Below are positions 38,240 through 48,177 of a DNA stretch of 64,000 bases, piece by piece. Origin of the DNA: Streptomyces sp. P3 (lineage in GTDB: Bacteria; Actinomycetota; Actinomycetes; Streptomycetales; Streptomycetaceae); assembly GCA_016893485.2 (NCBI GenBank), contig JAFEKX020000001.1:9317501-9381500 (forward strand), written 5' to 3'. Both the position numbers and the translations under genes were made by a program. Numbering within the stretch: position 1 is the stretch's first letter; every line of letters starts with the position of its first letter. Below the pieces are notes generated by a model. The model had not been told where the DNA came from. It did no database searches and saw only the letters and a program-made list of their open reading frames with translations.

Positions 38240-39988
38240 ATGTCGACCGCCGTGCCGGGAAGAGCAGCAGGAGCGACCGGGGAGGAGGCTGAGGCGGTCC
38301 GTGGGGGCCGCTCGCCTGTTCTGCCCCGGGGTACCGGCGGTGCTGCAGCGCGCATCGGCGCACTGACCGTCTGTCAGGCCGCTGTGATGGTCGGCTTCGG
38401 GCTCCTGATCACGGGCCCGGCCAAGAACGTGTGGCCGTTGACGGTGGAGGACCACGTCGACGAGGGGTTCGAGCGGATCCGTACCAGCACGCTGACCACC
38501 CTGTCGTACCTCGGCTCGGAGGCGGGCAACACCCTCACGGTGATCGCCGTCACCCTGTTGACCTGCGTGGCGATGCTGCTCCTGCCCCGGCTGCCGATGT
38601 GGCGTCAGGCGGTCTTCCTCGCCGTCGCCGTCTCGCTCCAGGCACTGGTGTTCCTGACCGTCACCCTGTCGGTGGACCGGACCCGCCCGCATGTGCACCG
38701 GCTCGACGCCTCCCCGCCCACGTCCAGTTACACCTCCGGCCACACCGGCGCGGCCACCGCGCTCTACGCCGGACTCGCCGTGCTCGTGCTGTCCCGGGTC
38801 CGCAGGCCCTGGCGGTGGCCGCTGGCCGGGCTGCTGTTCCTGCTGCCGCTGGTCGTCGGCGTCTCCCGCCTCTACCGGGGCATGCACCACCCCACGGACG
38901 TGATCGGCGGGATGGTTAACGGCGCCCTGTCCCTGCTGATCGTCGGCCGTGCCTTGCTCACCGACGCGTCCGTCGCCGCCGTTCCCGCGCAGCGGACCGG
39001 GTCGGCCGACACGACCGCGCGGGCCGAGGAGCGCGCGCCCGGCAGCACCGTCGTGATCTTCAACCCCCTGGCGACGGACGCGGGGGACCGCGAGAAGCTG
39101 CGGCATATCCTGGAACAACACGGCCACCGCGCACCGGAGTTCATCGAGACCACCGCCGACGACCCCGGCACCGGCCAGGCGTCCGGCGCGGTCCGTGCCG
39201 GTGCGGAACTGGTCGTGGTCTGCGGTGGCGACGGAACCGTGCGGGCGGCCGCCGACGCCCTGGCCGGCAGCGGCGTACCGCTCGTCGTGGTGCCCTGCGG
39301 CACCGGCAACCTCCTGGCCCGCAACCTCGGCCTGCCGCTCAGCCCCGCCACCGCGCTCGACGCCGCCCTGTCCGGCACCCCGCACCGCATCGACCTCGGC
39401 CGTATCGAGGGCGACGGCCTCACCCCCACCCACTTCGCCGCGATGTCCGGGGCCGGGCTCGACGCCGCGATGCTGGAACGCACCGACGAGCGCGCCAAGT
39501 CCGCCGTCGGCTGGCTCGCCTATGTCCTCGCCACCGTCGGTACCCTGCGCACACCCCGGATGCGGCTGACGGTCCGGCTCGACGACGCGCCCGTCCTGCA
39601 CCGCACGGCCCGCATGGTGCTCCTCGCCAACGTCGGCACCGTACAGGGCGGTCTGACGCTCCTCCCGGCGGCCCGGCCCGACGACGGGCTGCTCGATCTG
39701 CTGATCCTGGACCCACGCGGCCCCGGCGGCTGGATACGGGCGCTGGGCGCCCTGATGCGCGGTCGCGGTCGGAACCCGCGGGCCACGACCGCGGAGACGC
39801 TTCTCCCGGAGGGCGCCGGCACGAAGGGCGTACCGGTGGAGTTCTTCACCTTCCGACGGGCCGAACTCACCTTCGCCGTACCGCAGTCGCGTGAACTCGA
39901 CGGGGACCCGGTGGCCCACGGCCGGCGTCTCACCGCGGAGGTCAGCGCCGGCGCGCTGACCGTGTTGCTGCCCACCCGGGAGAAGTGA
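38240..39988 (+). CDS. Bifunctional PAP2 phosphatase / diacylglycerol kinase-like protein
   Basis: Fusion of 582 residues with no frame shift. I prefer the ATG at 38240 (GGGAG upstream); a GTG at 38228 is also possible. The N-terminal half has membrane helices and the PAP2 signature: SVDRTRPHVHRL, SYTSGHTGAAT and GVSRLYRGMHHPTDVIGG. The C-terminal half is a lipid kinase with GGDGTVRAAADALAG and PCGTGNLLARNLGLP. Such a protein could interconvert phosphatidic acid and diacylglycerol, or act on undecaprenyl lipids. It ends TGA followed immediately by the ATG of the next gene, the first of two such junctions in this three-gene unit. Confidence 0.92.
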   Translation: MSTAVPGRAAGATGEEAEAVRGGRSPVLPRGTGGAAARIGALTVCQAAVMVGFGLLITGPAKNVWPLTVEDHVDEGFERIRTSTLTTLSYLGSEAGNTLTVIAVTLLTCVAMLLLPRLPMWRQAVFLAVAVSLQALVFLTVTLSVDRTRPHVHRLDASPPTSSYTSGHTGAATALYAGLAVLVLSRVRRPWRWPLAGLLFLLPLVVGVSRLYRGMHHPTDVIGGMVNGALSLLIVGRALLTDASVAAVPAQRTGSADTTARAEERAPGSTVVIFNPLATDAGDREKLRHILEQHGHRAPEFIETTADDPGTGQASGAVRAGAELVVVCGGDGTVRAAADALAGSGVPLVVVPCGTGNLLARNLGLPLSPATALDAALSGTPHRIDLGRIEGDGLTPTHFAAMSGAGLDAAMLERTDERAKSAVGWLAYVLATVGTLRTPRMRLTVRLDDAPVLHRTARMVLLANVGTVQGGLTLLPAARPDDGLLDLLILDPRGPGGWIRALGALMRGRGRNPRATTAETLLPEGAGTKGVPVEFFTFRRAELTFAVPQSRELDGDPVAHGRRLTAEVSAGALTVLLPTREK

Positions 39989-40942
39989 ATGGGCACCGCC
40001 ACCAAGGTCCCCGAGACCCGCGACATGACCGGCGACGAACTCTCGGCCGACGAGGCCCTGGCGTCGCTGCGCCGCTACGGCCGCTGGCCGCTGCTGCGCG
40101 ACTCCTTCGTGCGGTTCCGCTACGCCGACGGCTTCAGCCATTCCCGCGCGCTCGCCCTGCAGACGGTGCTGGCGGTGATCCCGCTGGCCATCGCCTTCGT
40201 CGGACTCTCCACGGCCTTGCACACGGAGAACATCGGGAGGCTGGCCGAACTGACCATCCATCGGATCGCGCAGGGGCCCAGCGTCGACGTCGTCGACGAC
40301 GCACTGGCCCGAAGCCGCCACAGCGCGGGCGACGGCGACCAGATCGCTCTCTGGTTCGGCCTGGTCTTCTCGCTGATCAACGTCACCACCGCGATGTGCC
40401 AGATCGAACGCGGCGCCAACCGGATCTACGGGAACGAACGCGACCGCCCCTTCCACCAGAAGTACCTGCGCGGGCTGGTGATGTCCCTCAGCGCCGGGAT
40501 CCCGCTCGGAATCGGGTTCGTCGTGATGGTGGCCGGCGGTGACCTGGGCGCCGCTGCGGCGACGGTGTACCACCTCGACGGCGATGCCAGGACCGCCTGC
40601 GAGATCCTGCGCTGGCCCTTCGGTCTGCTGCTCGCCCTGATCTCGGCCAGCGCGATCTTCCGCCGTTCGCCCCGCCGCCGCCAGCCCGGCTACACCTGGC
40701 TGGCCTTCGGCGCCGCCGTCTACCTCGTCCTGTGGATGGTCCTGACCTGGCTGCTGAGCCTGTACCTGGACATCAGCGGGTCCTTCGACACGATCTACGG
40801 CCCGCTCAGCGCCTTCATGTCCCTGCTGCTCTGGGCCTACCTGACCTCCATCGCCCTCTTTCTGGGCCTGTCCTTCGCCGCGCAGCTGGAGGCCGCGCGG
40901 GCGCTGCGGCCCGGTCCGATCTCAGCCGACCCGGGAGTCTGA
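39989..40942 (+). CDS. YihY/BrkB family membrane protein
   Basis: Polytopic membrane protein of 317 residues with no frame shift. It has several hydrophobic helices (LQTVLAVIPLAIAFVGLS, LWFGLVFSLINVTTAMC, WLAFGAAVYLVLWMVLTW, LLLWAYLTSIALFLGLSF) and the family segment RYADGFSHSRALALQ. The biochemical role of this family is not settled. The start directly abuts the preceding stop (TGAATG) and the stop abuts the next start the same way, so the three genes form one operon for membrane lipid handling. Confidence 0.9.
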   Translation: MGTATKVPETRDMTGDELSADEALASLRRYGRWPLLRDSFVRFRYADGFSHSRALALQTVLAVIPLAIAFVGLSTALHTENIGRLAELTIHRIAQGPSVDVVDDALARSRHSAGDGDQIALWFGLVFSLINVTTAMCQIERGANRIYGNERDRPFHQKYLRGLVMSLSAGIPLGIGFVVMVAGGDLGAAAATVYHLDGDARTACEILRWPFGLLLALISASAIFRRSPRRRQPGYTWLAFGAAVYLVLWMVLTWLLSLYLDISGSFDTIYGPLSAFMSLLLWAYLTSIALFLGLSFAAQLEAARALRPGPISADPGV

Positions 40943-41743
40943 ATGGTGGTTCGCGCCACGGCCCAACGTCTTGGTGACCTACGTCGTCGCCGGGCGGCCG
41001 ACCGGAGATTCGGCGTCCATCTCCTCGGTTCGGTGGCTGTCGCCGCCGTAGCCGCTGTCCCGTTCGGCCTGTTGCTCGTTCTGATCGAGGGCCGCTGGCA
41101 GCCGCTGCGGCGCCTCGACGCGCGCACGGCACGGCGGTTGAACGAGACAGCCCTCGATCATCCGGCATGGACGGACGTCCTGCGATTCCTGTCCGACCGG
41201 GTATGGGATCCGGTCACCCTGCGGACGATCGTCGCGCTGCTGACCGTGTGGCTGCTGTACCGCAGGGCCTGGCGACTCGCCGCCTGGTCCGCCGTCACGG
41301 CCACGGCCGGCGGCCTGATCGGGCTGCTGGTCAAAACGCTGGTCGAGCGGGCCCGGCCGTCCCTGGAGGACCCGGTCGCGCACGCGCCGGGATTCTCCTT
41401 CCCCTCGGGACACGCGATGACCGCGACCACCTCGTTCGCCATCCTGCTGCTGGTGCTGCTGCCCCTGGTGCCGCGCGCTCTGCGGGCGGTGTGCTGGGGC
41501 ATCGCGGTGGTGTCCGTGCTCGGCGTCGGCTTCACCCGGATCGCGCTCGGCGTGCACTGGTTCAGCGATGTCGTGGGCGGCTGGCTCCTGGGCCTCGCCG
41601 TCGTGGCCCTCACCACCTGGGCGTTCGAGGCCTGGCGCCACGACGCGGGCCGTCGACCCGCCGGGTTGAACGAGGGCCTGGAGCCCGAACTCACCGGCGT
41701 CCACCCCGAGCCCGCCCCCTCCAGGAAGGTGGCCGGTTCCTGA
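40943..41743 (+). CDS. PAP2 family phosphatase
   Basis: Membrane phosphatase of 266 residues, no frame shift. The three motifs are clear: KTLVERARPSLEDP, SFPSGHAMTATTSFA, and GFTRIALGVHWFSDVVGG. Hydrophobic helices fill the spaces between them. Likely substrates are phosphatidic acid, lysophosphatidic acid or undecaprenyl pyrophosphate. It completes the unit with the PAP2/kinase fusion and the BrkB protein; its start abuts the BrkB stop. Confidence 0.92.
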   Translation: MVVRATAQRLGDLRRRRAADRRFGVHLLGSVAVAAVAAVPFGLLLVLIEGRWQPLRRLDARTARRLNETALDHPAWTDVLRFLSDRVWDPVTLRTIVALLTVWLLYRRAWRLAAWSAVTATAGGLIGLLVKTLVERARPSLEDPVAHAPGFSFPSGHAMTATTSFAILLLVLLPLVPRALRAVCWGIAVVSVLGVGFTRIALGVHWFSDVVGGWLLGLAVVALTTWAFEAWRHDAGRRPAGLNEGLEPELTGVHPEPAPSRKVAGS

Positions 41744-41871
41744 CGTGAGTCCGGGAACCGGCCCTTCGACTGTGTCCTTCCGACCCATTGTGGTTGGCCG
41801 CGCGCCCCCTTACTGTTCGGGTTTGCCTGAGTCTGTTTGATGCTGTTCGCCCAGTCGGTCTGGAGGCCGCA

Positions 41872-44800
41872 GTGCGGGGTAGTCGGATCGGTTCAGAAGG
41901 TGCGAGACCCGGTCGCCGACGGTGGTGGAGGGCGGTCCTCGCGACGGCCGCGACCATCGCCCTGGCGGCGGGCACCATCGCGCCGGCCGCGGCGGCGCAG
42001 GACGTCGGCGAGCAGAAGCCGCCCGCTCCCACCGCCCCTCCGCAGCCGCACACGGTGAGCCTCGACGGCTACTCGTTCCTCGTCGACGGCAAACGCACCT
42101 ACCTGTGGTCCGGCGAGTTCCACTACTTCCGGCTCCCGAGCCAGGACCTGTGGCGCGACATCTTCCAGAAGATGAAGGCCGCCGGCTTCAACTCGACCTC
42201 CCTGTACTTCGATTGGGGCTATCACTCGCCCAAGCCGGGCGTCTACGACTTCACCGGGGTGCGGGACGTCGACAAGCTCCTCGACATGGCGCAGGAGGCC
42301 GGCCTCTACGTCATCGCCCGCCCGGCGCCGTACATCAACGCGGAGGTCGACAGCGGCGGCCTGCCGGGCTGGCTGACCACCAAGGCGGAGAACAACCGCA
42401 GTGACGACCCCCGGTTCCTCCAGTACGCGGACGAGTGGCTGACCCAGATCGACCGGATCATCGCCCGCCACCAACTGACCAACGGAACCGGGTCGGTCAT
42501 CGCCTACCAGGTCGAGAACGAGTACTACGACGGCTCGGCCGCCGCCCGCTCCCTACATGCAGCACCTGGAGGACAAGGCCCGCGCCGACGGCATCACCGT
42601 CCCGCTCACCGGCAACAACAACGGCACCTTCAACTCCGGCACGGGCGCCCTGGACGTCGACGGCCCGGACTCCTACCCCCAGGGCTTCGACTGCTCGAAC
42701 CCCACGAAGTGGAACGGCGTCCCCGACATCAGCTACGACCACCCGGCCGGAAAGCCGCTGTACTCACCGGAGTTCCAGGGCGGCGCCTTCGACCCGTGGG
42801 GCGGACCGGGCTACGACAAGTGCGCCCAGCTCATCAACGACCGGTTCGCCAACGTCTTCTACAAGCAGAACATCGCCGTCGGCGCGACCGCCCAGAGCTT
42901 CTACATGACCTACGGCGGCACCAACTGGGGCTGGCTCGGCATGCCCGAGAACTACACGTCGTACGACTACGGGGCCGCCATCCGCGAGACCCGCCGGCTC
43001 GATCCGAAGTACGACGAGGACAAGCTCATCGGGTACTTCACGCAGTCGGTCGCCCCGCTGACCAAGACCGAGGCGATCAGGGCCACCCCGCCCGACGACT
43101 CCGCGGTCGTCGACACCGCCCGGATGAACCCCGACACCAAGACCCAGTTCCACGTCCTGCGGCACGGCAACTCCACGTCCACGGCCGTCGACAGGACGCA
43201 CATCTCCCTGGACCTCAACGCCCAGCCGTCAGCCGACACCACCTACACCTGGGACGACCCCGACTCCGCGCTCCAGTACGCCGGTTCGTGGTCGCACGTG
43301 GCCGACACGAGCTACACCGGCGGCGACTACAAACACACCGAGTCGTTCTCGAACAAGGCCGGTGACTCGCTCACCGTCCCCTTCGACGGCACCGCGATCC
43401 GCTGGATCGGCTCGAAGACCGACAACCACGGCTACGCCGACGTCTACCTCGACGGCACCAAGACCGCCACGGTCGACGACTCAGGCGGCGAGAGCCAGGC
43501 GGTGCTCTTCCAGAAGACCGGCCTGACACCCGGCGCACACACGCTGAGGATCGTCGTCACCGGGAGCCACAGTTCGGGATCCACCGACAACTACGTGGCA
43601 ATCGACGCCATCGACGTACCGACGGCCGCCACCGCCGAGCCGACCTACCCGGTCGTGCCGCAGCAGCCCGGCACCGCGATCACCCTCGACGGCCGCGACT
43701 CCCATGTGATCGTGGCCAACTACCGCCTCGGCGAAGCGCAGTTGCAGTACTCGACCTCCGAGATCATGACCAGCGCGACCATCGGGGACCGGGACGTCGC
43801 CGTGCTCTACGGCGACCAGGGCAGCGACGGTGAGACCGTCCTGCGCTACGGCACCAAGCCCACCGTGACCGTCAACGGCGGGACGGTCAGCACCAGTTGG
43901 GACCCGGCCACCGGCGACCTGCGGCTCAACTACACGCACCAGGGCCTGATCCGCGTCAGCATCAGCGCCGCCGGACAGCGCCCGCTCCTGCTGCTCCTCG
44001 GCGACAAGGCCACGGCGAAGACCTTCTGGCGTCAGGACACGGCGAACGGCCCGGTCCTCGTGCGCGGCACCCACCTGCTGCGGACGGCGACCAGCCTGCA
44101 CGGCGGCCACACCCTGGCGCTCACCGGCGACAACGCCGACGACAAGAACATCGAGGTGTTCACCTCCGCCGCCCAAGTCACCTGGAACGGCAGGGCGTTG
44201 GGCCGTCACACCACCGACACGGGAGTCGTACCGGAAAGATCCCGGTGGCCGCTCCCGTCCACCTCCCGGCGCTCACCGACTGGAAGCACGCCGAGGAATC
44301 CCCGAAGCGGCCCCCGGTTTCGACGACACGACCTGGCAGGTGGCCGACAAGGCGACCACCAACAGCGTCTCCGGCGTCAACTCGCTACCGGTGCTCTACG
44401 CGGACGACTACGGCTTCCACACCGGCAACACGTGGTACCGAGGCCGCTTCCGCGCCACCGGCAAGGAGACCGGCATCCACCTGGTCTCGGACTCCGGCGG
44501 CGGCGCCCAGGCGTTCTCCGCCTGGCTGAACGGCACCTTCCTGGGCAGCTCCACCACGGGCAGCGGCGACTTCACCTTCCCGGCAGGTTCCGTGAAGTCC
44601 ACGGGCGACAACGTCCTCTCCGTACTCACCGTCAACATGGGGCACGAGGAGGACTACAACTCCTCCAACGGCAACAAGACCGCGCGCGGTCTGACCAGTG
44701 CCTCTCTCGTCGGCGCGCCGCTGACGTCCGTCACCTGGCGCCTCCAGGGCGTACGGGGCGGCGAGGACCTCCAGGACACGGTCCGCGGCCCGCTCTCGAC

Positions 44801-46042
44801 CGGCGGCCTCTACGGCGAACGGGCCGGCTGGTCCCTGCCCGGCTACCCGGACGCCGACTGGAACCGCGTATCCCTTCCGACGTCCGACACGACACCCGGC
44901 GTCTCCTGGTACCGCACCGACGCCAAGCTCGACCTGCCGCACGGCCAGGACACCTCGCTCGGGCTGACGTTCACCGACGACCCGGCACGCAAGTACCGCG
45001 CCACGATCTTCGTGAACGGCTGGCAGGTCGGCAACTACGTCAACTACCTCGGCCCGCAGCACACGTTCCCGGTCCCCAACGGCATCCTGAACCCGAACGG
45101 CCACAACAGCATCGCCATCGCCGTCTGGAACCTCGACGGCAGCACCGGCGGCCTCGGCAAGGTCTCCCTGACCGACTACGGCAGCTACGCCTCCTCCCTG
45201 CGCGTCACGCAGAACGACAGTCCCCGCTACGACGCCCGGACCTACGCGATGCCGAAGCGCCCGGGAGCGGACGTCACCCTGGACGTGCCGGACACCGCCC
45301 AGCCGGGACAGGCCTTCACCGCGCGGGCGACGGTGCGGGTGCCGAAGGACCGGCAGTCCGCGTCGGAACTGACGGCGTCGCTCGCCGCCCCCGAGGGCTG
45401 GAGCGTGAGCTCCCGAGCCCCGCGTCGGTCAAGCGCCTGCGACCCGGCACATCGGCCACCTTCACCTGGACGGTCGAACCGCCGACCGGAACGCTACCGT
45501 CCGCCTCCGCGCTCACCGCCACGGTGCGCTACAGGCAGAACGGACGGCAGGCCGTCGGCGGTGACGAGCGCATCGTCGGCGGGATACCGCCGGCCCCACC
45601 GGCCGGGAAGAGCAACGTGAGCGACCTGCCGTTCCTGTCGTCCACCAACGGGTGGGGCCCGGTGGAACGGGACGCCAGCGTCGGCGAGCAGACGGCCGGT
45701 GACGGCCGTCCGATCACCATCGCGGGCGTCGGTCACGCCAAGGGCCTGGGCACCAACGCAGTCAGCGACGTCGAGCTCTACCTCGCCGGGCAGTGCTCGC
45801 GGTTGACGGCGGACGTGGGCGTCGACGACGAGACGAAGGGGGCGGGCTCGGTCACGTTCTCCGTCATCGCCGACGGCAGGACCCTGGTCACCACGCCGAC
45901 GATCCACGGCCAACAGGCCGCAGTGCCCATCGACGTCGACGTCAGCGGCGCCCAGGTGGTCGACCTCAGGGTCGGCGACGCGGGCGACGGCAACGGCAAC
46001 GACCACGGCGACTGGGCGACTCCGACGCTGACGTGCGACTGA
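41872..46042 (+). CDS. Secreted GH35 beta-galactosidase with C-terminal NPCBM-like domain
   Basis: Large secreted glycosidase of about 1390 residues. The GTG at 41872 has GGAGG five bases upstream and begins an export signal (RRRWWRAVLATAATIALAA) with cleavage near AAAAQD. The GH35 domain follows: GYSFLVDGKRTYLWSGEFHY, YFDWGYHSPKPGVYDF, the acid/base in AYQVENEYYDG and the nucleophile region KPLYSPEFQGGAFDPWGG. Further beta-sandwich domains are present, and the C-terminus (GHAKGLGTNAVSDVELYL) is an NPCBM-type carbohydrate-binding module. Shifts lie near 42550, 44235 and 45420. It should remove beta-galactosyl ends from polysaccharide outside the cell. Confidence 0.9.
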
Positions 46043-46115
46043 TCTCGTCGACGCCGTGGTCCGCCGCGTACGTGGCGACAGCGGCCAGGAGCGCTCGCGG
46101 CACGGCCTGGAATCC

Positions 46116-46944
46116 TCAGGAGTCGACACCGCAGCAGGAGTCGACACCGCAGCAGGTGTCGGCGGACGGCGTCGCCTCCGTCCGGGTCTCGACGGTCGGC
46201 GGCCTGGTGGCGCGGACGATCGCCGAGTGCATTCCGTCGGCGACCGGGTGGGTCGGGGTGATCTCGATGTCCGTGAACCCCGCGGCTTCGAGGCCGGTGC
46301 GGTACTCGGCGAAGGAGAGCGCGCCGGCGATGCAACCGACGTAGTCACCGCGCTCGGCCCGCTGTCCGGGGTGAGCGCGTCGTCGGCGACGACGTCGGAG
46401 ATGCCCATGCGACCGCCGGGCCTGAGGACACGGAAGGTCTCGGCGAACACGGCGGGCTTGTCGGTCGAGAGGTTGATCACGCAGTTCGAGATCACGACGT
46501 CGATGGTGTTGGCGGGCAGCGGGATCGCCTCGATGGTGCCCTTGAGGAACTCGACGTTGGTGGCGCCCGCCTTCTCTCCGCGTTGGCCAGGGCCAGGGCG
46601 AGCATCTCCTCGGTCATGTCCAGCCCGTACGCCTTCCCCGTGGGCCCGACGCGTCGGGCGGAGAGCAGGACGTCGATGCCACCGCCGGAGCCGAGGTCCA
46701 ACACGCTCTCGCCCTCGCGCAGTTCGGCCACGGCGGTGGGGTTGCCGCAGCCGAGGGAGGCGGCGACGGCCTCGGCGGGCAGGGTTGCGCGCTCGTCGGC
46801 GGCGTAGAGGGCGGAGCCGAAGTTGTCGTCGACCTCGACCGGCTGAGGCCCGCAACAGGCGCTGCCGCCCTCGGTGACCTTCACGGCCGACGCCGCGTAC
46901 CGCCGACGGACCGTCTCGCGTAGATCTGTGGACTGCTCGCTCAT
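46116..46944 (-). CDS. arsM: Arsenite methyltransferase
   Basis: SAM-dependent As(III) methyltransferase of about 275 residues. The ATG at 46944 starts MSEQSTDLRETVRRRYA. The N-terminal arsenic-binding cysteines are in EGGSACCGPQ, and the SAM loop is VLDLGSGGGIDVLLSAR. The mid-domain cysteine is in VVISNCVINLSTDKP. Shifts lie near 46580, where loss of one G explains the break, and near 46345. The protein ends with a duplicated CCGVDSCCGVDS, coded by an 18-bp tandem repeat, giving two extra Cys-Cys pairs. It is divergent from arsR and convergent with the GH35 gene. Confidence 0.9.
46119..46156. repeat. 18-bp tandem repeat at the 3' end of arsM
   Basis: The unit GGAGTCGACACCGCAGCA occurs twice in a row and then partly a third time with one change. 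It codes on the minus strand for the doubled CCGVDS tail of ArsM. A tandem duplication that keeps the frame and adds a Cys-Cys pair is what the sequence shows. Confidence 0.8.
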
Positions 46945-46992
46945 GACTCACTCCCTGGGTGACGGACCACGGCACGGGTCCGGAACGGCCTG

Positions 46993-47043
46993 TATTGATG
47001 TCTATGGATGCAACCTTGCGCCTTGAATCGAGAGACGTCAATA
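46993..47043. promoter_or_regulatory. Inverted half-sites between arsM and arsR (candidate ArsR operator)
   Basis: TATTGATGTCTA at 46993-47004 and GAGACGTCAATA at 47032-47043 are inverted copies differing at two positions. They flank the divergent arsM/arsR promoter spacer, which is AT-rich compared with the genes. TTGA-type dyads are usual ArsR targets. The distance between centres (39 bases) suggests one site per promoter rather than a single compact operator. Confidence 0.55.
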
Positions 47044-47050
47044 TAGAGGC

Positions 47051-47425
47051 ATGTCGAAACAAGAGCTTGAGGTGATCGGTCAGGACACCACCTGCTGCCC
47101 GGGCCTGGCCGCCGCGCCGCTGGACGAGGACCGGGCGGTCGACCTGGCGAAGGTCTTCAAGGCCCTGGGCGACCCGGTGCGACTGCGCCTGATGTCGATG
47201 ATCGCCTCGCGCGGGCAGAGCGGGGAGGTCTGCGTGTGCGAGCTGACCCCCGCCTTCGATCTGTCCCAGCCGACGATCTCCCACCACCTCAAGCTCCTGC
47301 GTCAGGCCGGGCTCATCGACTGCGAGCGCCGCGGCACCTGGGTCTACTACTGGGCGCTGCCCGGCGTCCTGGACAGCCTCGCCGCGTTCCTGAGCGCTGC
47401 GCAGCCCGCCGGAGTCACCGCGTGA
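47051..47425 (+). CDS. arsR: ArsR family arsenic-responsive repressor
   Basis: Winged-helix repressor of 124 residues, no frame shift. The ATG at 47051 starts MSKQELEVIGQDTTCCPG. The core is FKALGDPVRLRLMSMIAS, with the recognition helix in FDLSQPTISHHLKLLRQAG. Metal-binding cysteines are VCVCELTP plus the N-terminal CC pair, a layout seen in actinobacterial arsenite sensors. Its TGA overlaps the GTG of the aquaporin gene. It should repress its own operon and the divergent arsM until arsenite binds. Confidence 0.93.
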   Translation: MSKQELEVIGQDTTCCPGLAAAPLDEDRAVDLAKVFKALGDPVRLRLMSMIASRGQSGEVCVCELTPAFDLSQPTISHHLKLLRQAGLIDCERRGTWVYYWALPGVLDSLAAFLSAAQPAGVTA

Positions 47426-48153
47426 ACGCATCGCTCGGCCGCCGCGTCACCGCCGAGGCGATCGGCACCGGACTGCTGGTGACGGTGGTGGTCGGCTCCG
47501 GCATCCAGGCCGGCGAGTTGTCGCACGATGTCGGCGTACAGCTCCTCGCCAACTCCCTCGCCACCGTCCTCGGCCTGGGTGTCCTCATCCTGCTGCTCGG
47601 GTCGGTCTCCGGCGCGCACTTCAACCCGGCCGTCACCCTGGCCGCCTGGTTCACCGGGCGCCGGAGTCCGCACGGCTTCCCCCTGCGAGACGTCGCCGCG
47701 TACGTGCCCGCCCAGGTCGCGGGTGCGATCGGCGGGGCGATCCTGGCCGACGCGATGTTCGCGCGACCGCTCGTGCACTTCTCCACCCACGACCGGTCCG
47801 CCGGTCACCTGTGGCTGGGCGAGGTCGTCGCCACGGCCGGACTGATCCTCCTGATCTTCGGCCTGGCCCGGGTCGGCCGCGCCGCGCTCACTCCGGCCGC
47901 GGTGGCCGCGTATGTCGGGGCCGCCTACTGGTTCACCTCCTCCACGTCCTTCGCGAACCCCGCGGTGACGATCGGCCGGGCCTTCACCGACACCTTCGCC
48001 GGTATCGCCCCCGCCTCCGTCGCCCCGTTCATCGCCGCCCAGTTGCTCGGCACCGCGCTCGGCCTCACGGTCGTGGCCGCGGTCTACGACGCCGTCCCGG
48101 CACCACGGGCGATCGGCGTCCCGAGCGGCGAGCCGGAACCCGCCTCGTCCTGA
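47422..48153 (+). CDS. aqpS: Aquaporin-type channel in the ars operon
   Basis: Major intrinsic protein of 243 residues with six hydrophobic segments and no frame shift. The two pore motifs are GAHFNPAVTLAAW and SFANPAVTIGRAF, each with NPA. The GTG at 47422 overlaps the ArsR stop (GTGA). In Sinorhizobium an aquaglyceroporin (AqpS) placed in an ars operon lets arsenite made by ArsC leave the cell down its gradient. The same gene order here, and lack of an ArsB or Acr3 gene, suggests the same use. The symbol is given by this analogy. Confidence 0.85.
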   Translation: MNASLGRRVTAEAIGTGLLVTVVVGSGIQAGELSHDVGVQLLANSLATVLGLGVLILLLGSVSGAHFNPAVTLAAWFTGRRSPHGFPLRDVAAYVPAQVAGAIGGAILADAMFARPLVHFSTHDRSAGHLWLGEVVATAGLILLIFGLARVGRAALTPAAVAAYVGAAYWFTSSTSFANPAVTIGRAFTDTFAGIAPASVAPFIAAQLLGTALGLTVVAAVYDAVPAPRAIGVPSGEPEPASS

Positions 48154-48177
48154 CCCACCCCGAGAGAGACACCCGCC

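Noticed and set aside
38120..40573. Long minus-strand open frame opposite the PAP2/kinase and BrkB genes
   Set aside because: It is the antisense shadow of two well-supported genes, has a His/Gln/Arg/Asp-biased composition and no motif. Long shadow frames are normal at this GC content.
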